From Streptomyces abikoensis (GTDB lineage: Bacteria > Actinomycetota > Actinomycetes > Streptomycetales > Streptomycetaceae), in the NCBI RefSeq assembly GCF_014648775.1, contig NZ_BMRT01000001.1, forward strand, positions 868,001 to 932,000: a DNA stretch of 64,000 nt, read 5' to 3'. The notes under the pieces were generated by a model, which did no database searches, had not been told where the DNA came from, and saw only the letters and a list, made by a program, of their open reading frames with translations. The translations under genes and the position numbers were made by a program. Every line of letters starts with the position of its first letter. Positions within the stretch are counted from its first letter, which is position 1. Of the stretch, positions 59,463 through 64,000 are shown piece after piece.

Positions 59463-60262
59463 CACAGGGCCGTCCCTTCAGTCGTGAGGCAGTCGGGGTG
59501 GTTGCGCAGGGCGCGGCGCGCGTAGTACGCGAAGTTGGCCTGGCTGCGCCGGTCGGTGGAGGTCCAGTCGTGCGCCTCCTTGGCGAGGTCGTGCGGCAGG
59601 GGCCGGATCGTGCCGGCGGCCATGGCCAGCAGCTGGAGCCGGGCGGCGCGCTCGATGAGCATCCCGAGGTTGCACGCCTCCTCCACGGTGGCGCCCGTGA
59701 CGAGCTGCCCGTGGTGGGCGAGGAGGACGGCCCGCTTCTCCCCGAGCGCGGCAGTGATGATCTCGCCCTCCTCGTTGCCGACGGGCACCCCCGGCCAGTC
59801 CTTCAGGAAGGCGCAGTCGTCGTAGAGGGGCGTGGTGTCCATCTGGGAGATGACGAGCGGGACCTCGAGCATGGCGAGGGCCGAGGTGTGCAGGGAGTGG
59901 GTGTGGACGATGCAGTTCACGTCCTCACGGGCCCGGTAGATCCAGGAGTGGAAACGGTTGGCCGGGTTGGCCATGCCGTCGCCCTCCAGGACGTTGAGGT
60001 CCTCGTCCACCAGCAGGAGGTTGTCCTCGGTGATCTCGTCGAATCCGAGCCCGAGCCGCTGGGTGTAGTACGTGCCCGGGGCCTCGGCGCGGGCGGTGAT
60101 CTGCCCGGCGAGCCCCGAATCGTGGCCGCCGTCGAACAGGATGCGGCAGGTGAGGGCCAGTTTCTGGCGGGTGGTCAGCGCGGATTCGCCGAAGTGCTCG
60201 CGCATCTGCCGCTGGGCGCGGTCGACGAGGGATCCCTTCGCCTCACGCAGGGTCGTTGCCAT
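59462..60262 (-). CDS. Class II aldolase/adducin-family protein
   Basis: Metal-dependent aldolase or decarboxylase of 266 residues. The zinc histidines are in CIVHTHSLHTSA and LLAHHGQLV, and the N-terminal region contains LTCRILFDGGHDSGLAGQIT, where AraD/FucA members have the phosphate loop. The ATG at 60262 has GGAG 8 bases upstream. It is the first gene of a two-gene operon with the DapA-like gene and is divergent from the XRE-cupin regulator gene across a perfect dyad. Substrate unknown. Confidence 0.88.
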   Translation of the reverse strand: MATTLREAKGSLVDRAQRQMREHFGESALTTRQKLALTCRILFDGGHDSGLAGQITARAEAPGTYYTQRLGLGFDEITEDNLLLVDEDLNVLEGDGMANPANRFHSWIYRAREDVNCIVHTHSLHTSALAMLEVPLVISQMDTTPLYDDCAFLKDWPGVPVGNEEGEIITAALGEKRAVLLAHHGQLVTGATVEEACNLGMLIERAARLQLLAMAAGTIRPLPHDLAKEAHDWTSTDRRSQANFAYYARRALRNHPDCLTTEGTAL

Positions 60263-60299
60263 GTGCGGTGCTCCAATCTCAGGAAACCTCGACCACGAT

Positions 60300-60316
60300 A
60301 TGACACAAGGTGTCAT
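60300..60316. promoter_or_regulatory. Inverted repeat in the divergent aldolase/XRE-cupin region, probable operator
   Basis: ATGACAC, a 3-base spacer AAG, then GTGTCAT gives a perfect 7-3-7 dyad, midway in the 98-bp gap. It is placed to let the XRE-cupin protein control both itself and the aldolase operon. Inference from position. Confidence 0.6.
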
Positions 60317-60360
60317 GGAGGAAGGGGGCCGTACTAGGATTCCCCCCGATCGAGAGGGAG

Positions 60361-60942
60361 ATGAGCACGGTGATCAATCGGGTGCGGCAACTGCGGAAGG
60401 AACGGCTGATGACCCTGGAGGTCCTCGCCGAGCGCGCCGGTGTCACCAAGAGCTACCTGTCCAAGGTCGAACGCGGCCAGAGCACACCCTCCATCGCCGT
60501 CGCCGCCGCCCTCGCCCGCGCCCTGGACGTCCACCTCGACAGCCTCTTCACGGAGGCCGAGCAGCTCACCGACGTCACGGTGACCCGGGCCGGGGAACGC
60601 AGCCCCCTGACCCCCGAGCAGGAGCCCGGCTCCCGCTACGAGGGCATCGCGCTCCAGGCCAGCACGAAGCGGATGACACCGTTCATGCTGTACCCGCCGC
60701 ACGACGCCGACGGGGTGCCCTTCCGGGACCACCCGGGCGAGGAGTTCCTCTTCGTCCACACGGGCCGGGCGGAGCTTCTCTTCCCCTCACGCTCCGTCGA
60801 ACTCGGCCCGGGCGACTCCGTCTACTTCAAGGCCACGGTCCCGCACAAGGCACGCTCGCTGAGCCCGGAGCGGGCAGCGCTCCTGCTGATGGTCTGCGAC
60901 GACCACGACGCGCCGGACACGGCGCATCCGCACCTGCCCTGA
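60361..60942 (+). CDS. XRE-family regulator with C-terminal cupin domain
   Basis: Transcription factor of 193 residues. The helix-turn-helix covers residues about 10-65 (MTLEVLAERAGVTKSYLSKV, GQSTPSIAVAAALARALDV). The cupin follows (DHPGEEFLFVHTGRAELLFP, GPGDSVYFKATVPHKARSL) and keeps His/Glu residues that could bind metal and a small ligand. The ATG has GAGAGGGAG directly upstream; a GTG three codons later is possible. Likely the local controller of the divergent aldolase operon. Confidence 0.88.
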   Translation: MSTVINRVRQLRKERLMTLEVLAERAGVTKSYLSKVERGQSTPSIAVAAALARALDVHLDSLFTEAEQLTDVTVTRAGERSPLTPEQEPGSRYEGIALQASTKRMTPFMLYPPHDADGVPFRDHPGEEFLFVHTGRAELLFPSRSVELGPGDSVYFKATVPHKARSLSPERAALLLMVCDDHDAPDTAHPHLP

Positions 60943-60984
60943 CGCGGCCCTCGGCCCCGCCAGGGCGGTGCGGTACGGCTACGG

Positions 60985-61197
60985 CTACGCCGTCGCCTTG
61001 ACGCCCGCCACGAAGGCGGACCAGGAGGTGGTGGTTACGGCGAGGACGGGCCCGTCAGGGCCCCGCTTACTGTCCCGGACGGGGACGACGCCGGTAGGGG
61101 CGTGTTCGGGGGCCCATTCGACGCACGTCCCGCCGTTCGCGTCGCTGTAGCTGGATTTCACCCATATCGAGTGGGTGAGGTCGGGGGTGGCGCTCAT
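60985..61197 (-). CDS. DUF397 domain-containing small protein
   Basis: A 70-residue protein with the DUF397 pattern: IWVKSSYSDANGGTCVEWAP, then VPVRDSKRGPDGPVLAVT and SWSAFVAGVK. In streptomycetes these small proteins are encoded next to Scr1-like XRE regulators and act with them in developmental or antibiotic control. Its ATG lies within the 3' end of the XRE gene in a different frame, an unusually long overlap of 131 bp. Confidence 0.88.
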   Translation of the reverse strand: MSATPDLTHSIWVKSSYSDANGGTCVEWAPEHAPTGVVPVRDSKRGPDGPVLAVTTTSWSAFVAGVKATA

Positions 61198-62005
61198 GAA
61201 CGTATGCCTCCATTACGTGCCGGATGAGACGGAGAGAATCCGGCAGGGACAGAGCGTTGGCGCGTAGCCGCTCATAGGTCGCCCGCGCTTCGCCGACAAC
61301 TCCCGGCGCGTCATGCACTTGCCCCTGCACATAGCTCTCCGCGTACAGGACTTCGGTCCCGTCCTTCTGCCTGAGCAAGATAAACGGTGCGCCTCGCACT
61401 GGCGTGCCCCCGAAGGGGAGCACCTGAACCGTGATGTGCGGGTGCTCGGACACCGCTGCCAGGTGCTGGAGTTGTCCCCGCATGACGTCGGCGCCGCCCA
61501 GGCCGGACCACAGCACAGCCTCGTGCAAGATGACCCAGAACGACGGGGGATTAGGTCCGTCGAAGACTTCCCGGCGTCGCATGCGGTCGTCCACACGTTG
61601 CTTGATGCGCGGTCGGGAATCATCGGCCGGGGACGCCCGATAGACGGCTTCGGCGTACTCGGGCGTCTGCAAGATCCCCGCCACCAACACGGGCGAGTAA
61701 TCGCAGACGGCAGCCGCCTGGCGCTCCAGTTGGAGATATGGCAGCAGCCATACTGGATTCCCGGCATCCGCCGCCCTCTGCCGCATCCGGGCGTAAACAC
61801 CCGGCGTGCCGAACACCCGGTCGCACATCTCCGCGAACTGCGGCGACGCGAGTTGCTGACCGCTCTCGACCTTGCTGACGTACGGTTGGCGGCACCACAG
61901 CTTGTCGGCCAGCTGGGCCTGCGTCCACCCGCGCGCTTCGCGGGCGAGCTTGATCTCCTTGCCGAACATCTCTGCGGGCGTCTCGACTGCCGCGTCCTCG
62001 CTCAC
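61067..62005 (-). CDS. Scr1-like XRE-family regulator (HTH plus DUF5753)
   Basis: Regulator of 312 residues. The helix-turn-helix is at residues about 15-65 (EIKLAREARGWTQAQLADKL, CRQPYVSKVESGQQLASP). The DUF5753 region follows, with the hallmark VLVAGILQTPEYAEAVYRA near residue 115. GTG at 62005 is favoured by GGGAG 8 bases upstream. The last 43 residues, rich in Arg and Pro, run through the DUF397 gene in another frame and are not typical of the family. A perfect dyad lies 16 bp before the start, probably its own operator. Confidence 0.88.
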   Translation of the reverse strand: MSEDAAVETPAEMFGKEIKLAREARGWTQAQLADKLWCRQPYVSKVESGQQLASPQFAEMCDRVFGTPGVYARMRQRAADAGNPVWLLPYLQLERQAAAVCDYSPVLVAGILQTPEYAEAVYRASPADDSRPRIKQRVDDRMRRREVFDGPNPPSFWVILHEAVLWSGLGGADVMRGQLQHLAAVSEHPHITVQVLPFGGTPVRGAPFILLRQKDGTEVLYAESYVQGQVHDAPGVVGEARATYERLRANALSLPDSLRLIRHVMEAYVHERHPRPHPLDMGEIQLQRRERRDVRRMGPRTRPYRRRPRPGQ

Positions 62006-62020
62006 GTGCTCAACTCCCTG

Positions 62021-62042
62021 CATTCCAGAGGTTTCTGGAATG
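62021..62042. promoter_or_regulatory. Perfect 9-4-9 inverted repeat upstream of the Scr1-like gene
   Basis: CATTCCAGA, the spacer GGTT, then TCTGGAATG form a perfect dyad 16 bp before the Scr1-like start and 82 bp before the divergent small ORF. Likely the regulator's binding site for both genes. Confidence 0.6.
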
Positions 62043-62124
62043 ACAAACCGTCTGGTCAGCCACATGTCACGGGTGGAGTCTTGATTCCCGTTCAGACAGC
62101 GCGGAACACACGGAGTTCGAACAA

Positions 62125-62331
62125 ATGACGAAGCAAACCGCTGCCACAATGACCTACCGCCCCGGCGCATGGCTCGTGGACACCCACCTCAACCGCCTCG
62201 GCTGCCTCATGGCCACCGAAGGCGGCAGGGCGCAGCTCCGGCCACCGGGTGGCGGGCGGGAGTGGGACGCGCGGCCCGAGGCCCTCCGGCTGGCGACCGC
62301 CGTCGAGAAGCGCGCGGCAGGCGTCCGGTGA
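62125..62331 (+). CDS. Small hypothetical protein, divergent from the Scr1-like regulator
   Basis: A 68-residue protein beginning TAATMTYRPGAWLVDTHLNR. The pattern YRPG...D, then QLRPPGGGREWDARPEALR resembles short beta-rich proteins found beside Scr1-like regulators in Streptomyces. GGAG lies upstream of the ATG. Its stop overlaps the next small ORF (GTGA). No known function. Confidence 0.65.
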   Translation: MTKQTAATMTYRPGAWLVDTHLNRLGCLMATEGGRAQLRPPGGGREWDARPEALRLATAVEKRAAGVR

Positions 62332-62519
62332 CGATCCCACTCCCCCACACCAGCGGCGGAACGCCGACCACGCCGCCCTGCTCACAGTGCGTGCTCTTCG
62401 CCCGAGCGAAGGCCGGGGCCGTCGAGCGGTCGGACCCGATGGCCCTCTCCCAGTACCAGGCGGCCGAGAAGGTCCACTGGGCCCGGGCCCACCCGGACCA
62501 CCCGGTGAATGACCTGTGA
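62328..62519 (+). CDS. Small hypothetical protein with Cys-x-x-Cys
   Basis: A 63-residue protein starting at a GTG that overlaps the preceding stop by 4 bases. It has TPPCSQCVLFARA near the N-terminus, a possible zinc or redox pair, and a helical C-terminal half (QYQAAEKVHWARAHPDH). A terminator hairpin starts 7 bp after its stop. It was missed easily because it is short; function unknown. Confidence 0.6.
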   Translation: MTIPLPHTSGGTPTTPPCSQCVLFARAKAGAVERSDPMALSQYQAAEKVHWARAHPDHPVNDL

Positions 62520-62525
62520 CGTGAT

Positions 62526-62548
62526 CCCGCCCCCGTACCGGGGGCGGG
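62526..62548 (+). terminator. Terminator hairpin after the small ORF pair
   Basis: CCCGCCCCCG at 62526-62535 pairs with CGGGGGCGGG at 62539-62548 around a 3-base loop, followed by CCTCTGT. Its location right after the 63-codon gene supports transcription of the small pair as a unit. Confidence 0.7.
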
Positions 62549-62633
62549 CCTCTGTCCGGTTCCGTTCCTTGCGGGGCATTTTCCGCTGCGAATAGCGTCG
62601 ATGGCGTTCCCGTGTGCCCGAGGAGGCGTTCGC

Positions 62634-64000
62634 ATGCCCGAGTTCGCTGAGCAGATCGAGGTCGACCCGGCCGTCGCCGAGGCCAACCGGCAGATCGTCA
62701 ATACCATCCCGCCGAACTCCGAGGACTTCGAGGACGCCCGGCGCGGGCTCATCGCACTCCCCGGGATCCCGGCGATCCCGGACCGCCACAAGGGCGACCG
62801 GATCGTGTGGAACTTCGTCAGCTACGACTTCCTGAGCCAGGACTCAGGGAGCGACGCCCCGCCCTCCGTCAACGCGAGCCTGTGGCGTCAGGGCCTGCTC
62901 ACCGCCCAGGCCGGCCTCTTCATGGTCGCGTCCTACGAACGCGGTGCGATCTACCAGGTCCGTGGTTACGACCTGTCCAACATGACCATCATCGAGGGTG
63001 ATTCGGGCATCCTCATCATCGACCCGCTCGCCTCTTACGAGACAGCCCAGTGGGCGCTGAAGCTCTACCGGGACGCGACCGAGAGCAAGCGGCCGATCGT
63101 CGGCATCATCTACACCCACAGCCACGTGGACCACTTCGGCGGCGTCCGGGGTCTCTTCCACGAGAAGAACGGTGAGGTCGACGCCAACATCCCGGTCATC
63201 GCCCCCGACGGCTTCCTGGAACACGCCGTCAGCGAGAACGTCTACGCGGGTCCGGCCATGTCCCGCCGCTCGGAGTACATGTACGCGGCCAAGCTGGACA
63301 AGGGCCCGCACGGGCAGGTCGGGGCCGGGCTCGGGCTGACCGTCTCCACGGGTGAGGTCACGCTCGTCCCGCCGAACGTGAACATCGGCGGCAGCGGTAC
63401 CGCTCCCGTCCCGCGCGACCAGTGGTCGTCGAAGGACGTCATCCCCTGGCGGCCCGGTCTCTACCGGGAGCTCGTCGACGGGATCCGGATGGTCTTCCAG
63501 CTCACGCCGGGCACCGAGGCCCCGGCGGAGATGAACATCTACTTCCCGCAGGCCCGTGCCCTGTGCGCGGCGGAGAACGCGACCCACACCCTCCACAACA
63601 TCCTGACCCTGCGCGGCGCCCAGGTCCGGGACGCCCACGCGTGGTCGAAGTACCTCACCGAGACGATCCAGACCTTCGGCGAGCACACGGAGGTCGAGTT
63701 CGCCTCCCACCACTGGCCCCGCTGGGGCAAGGAGAAGATCGTCGAGTACCTGAGCAACCAGCGGGACGTCTACGGCTTCCTCAACGACCAGACGCTGCGG
63801 CTGATCAACACCGGCAAGACGGGCATCGAGATCGCCGAAGAACTGGAACTGCCCGAGTCCCTCGCCTCCCACTGGTACGCCCGTGGCTACTACGGCTCCC
63901 TCAGCCACGACCTGAAGGCCGTCTACCAGCGCTACATGGGCTGGTTCGACGGCAACCCGGCGCATCTGTGGAACCTCCCGCCGGCCAAGGCGGGCGCCCA
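62634..64000 (+). CDS. Metallo-beta-lactamase-fold alkylsulfatase (SdsA1-like), N-terminal part
   Basis: A dizinc hydrolase that runs off the window; 455 residues are visible of a family usually above 600. The metal site THSHVDH is at residues 161-167. Earlier YQVRGYDLSNMTIIEGDSG and later NIYFPQARALCAAENATHTLH are typical of alkylsulfatases, as is the ASHHWPRWG segment. The SCP2-like C-terminal domain lies beyond the window. There is a consensus AGGAGG 7 bases from the ATG. No signal peptide is visible. Likely cleaves sulfate from alkyl sulfates. Confidence 0.9.
   Translation, partial: MPEFAEQIEVDPAVAEANRQIVNTIPPNSEDFEDARRGLIALPGIPAIPDRHKGDRIVWNFVSYDFLSQDSGSDAPPSVNASLWRQGLLTAQAGLFMVASYERGAIYQVRGYDLSNMTIIEGDSGILIIDPLASYETAQWALKLYRDATESKRPIVGIIYTHSHVDHFGGVRGLFHEKNGEVDANIPVIAPDGFLEHAVSENVYAGPAMSRRSEYMYAAKLDKGPHGQVGAGLGLTVSTGEVTLVPPNVNIGGSGTAPVPRDQWSSKDVIPWRPGLYRELVDGIRMVFQLTPGTEAPAEMNIYFPQARALCAAENATHTLHNILTLRGAQVRDAHAWSKYLTETIQTFGEHTEVEFASHHWPRWGKEKIVEYLSNQRDVYGFLNDQTLRLINTGKTGIEIAEELELPESLASHWYARGYYGSLSHDLKAVYQRYMGWFDGNPAHLWNLPPAKAGA

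Overview
The window reads as chromosomal DNA of a Streptomyces or very close relative. Base composition is very GC-rich with strongly GC-biased third codon positions, GTG, TTG and possibly CTG starts are common, genes are tightly packed with ATGA/GTGA overlaps, and the gene content is typical of that genus: a hopanoid cluster, a Pls/PosA-type synthetase, a Scr1-like regulator with a DUF397 partner, and GC-rich intergenic palindromes. I saw no tRNA, rRNA, CRISPR array, insertion sequence or integrase. All functional assignments come from motifs, lengths and gene context read by eye.

Layout. Positions 1-5260 (minus strand) hold a hopanoid operon: hpnC, hpnD, a 45-residue small ORF, hpnE, a polyprenyl diphosphate synthase and the 5' end of squalene-hopene cyclase. 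All but the last are joined by overlapping stop/start codons. Positions 5663-12877 (minus) hold a seven-gene set that looks like a pathway for a CDP-activated polyol or sugar-phosphate product with an export pump: a nucleotidyltransferase, a glycerol-1-phosphate-dehydrogenase-like enzyme, two CDP-alcohol phosphotransferases (one without its usual catalytic-base aspartate), a GT2 glycosyltransferase and an ABC-2 exporter pair. Positions 13160-24341 hold housekeeping and regulatory genes: a galE-like epimerase, a cation efflux protein, IPP isomerase, an anti-sigma-type ATPase, an unusual crotonase, two DJ-1/GlxA proteins, an SCO6745-like protein, Tex and an ABC-2 drug-type exporter.

Positions 24474-34037 carry a two-component system, an acyl-CoA ligase facing an ATP-grasp-like enzyme, a D-amino-acid oxidase/DapA-like pair that could belong to hydroxyproline-type catabolism, an M24 hydrolase and an ABC-F protein. 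At 34364-39933 a 1388-residue Pls/PosA-family synthetase (epsilon-polylysine synthetase type) is translationally coupled to a TAT-exported M1 aminopeptidase; the known epsilon-polylysine-degrading enzyme is also an M1-type aminopeptidase. Positions 40459-52266 (plus) form a large acyl-CoA catabolic block. It has an IclR regulator, a perfect 22-bp palindrome, a permuted CoA transferase, a second CoA transferase, a probable two-subunit acyl-CoA dehydrogenase, an alpha-methylacyl-CoA racemase-like protein, a third dehydrogenase, a thiolase and a fused hydratase/dehydrogenase.

The right end holds a MerR regulator, two divergent secreted peptidases (M1 and S15), a type B carboxylesterase, an aldolase/DapA-like operon divergent from an XRE-cupin regulator across a palindrome, a Scr1-like/DUF397 regulatory pair with its own palindrome, two tiny coupled ORFs, and the start of a metallo-beta-lactamase-fold alkylsulfatase that runs off the window.
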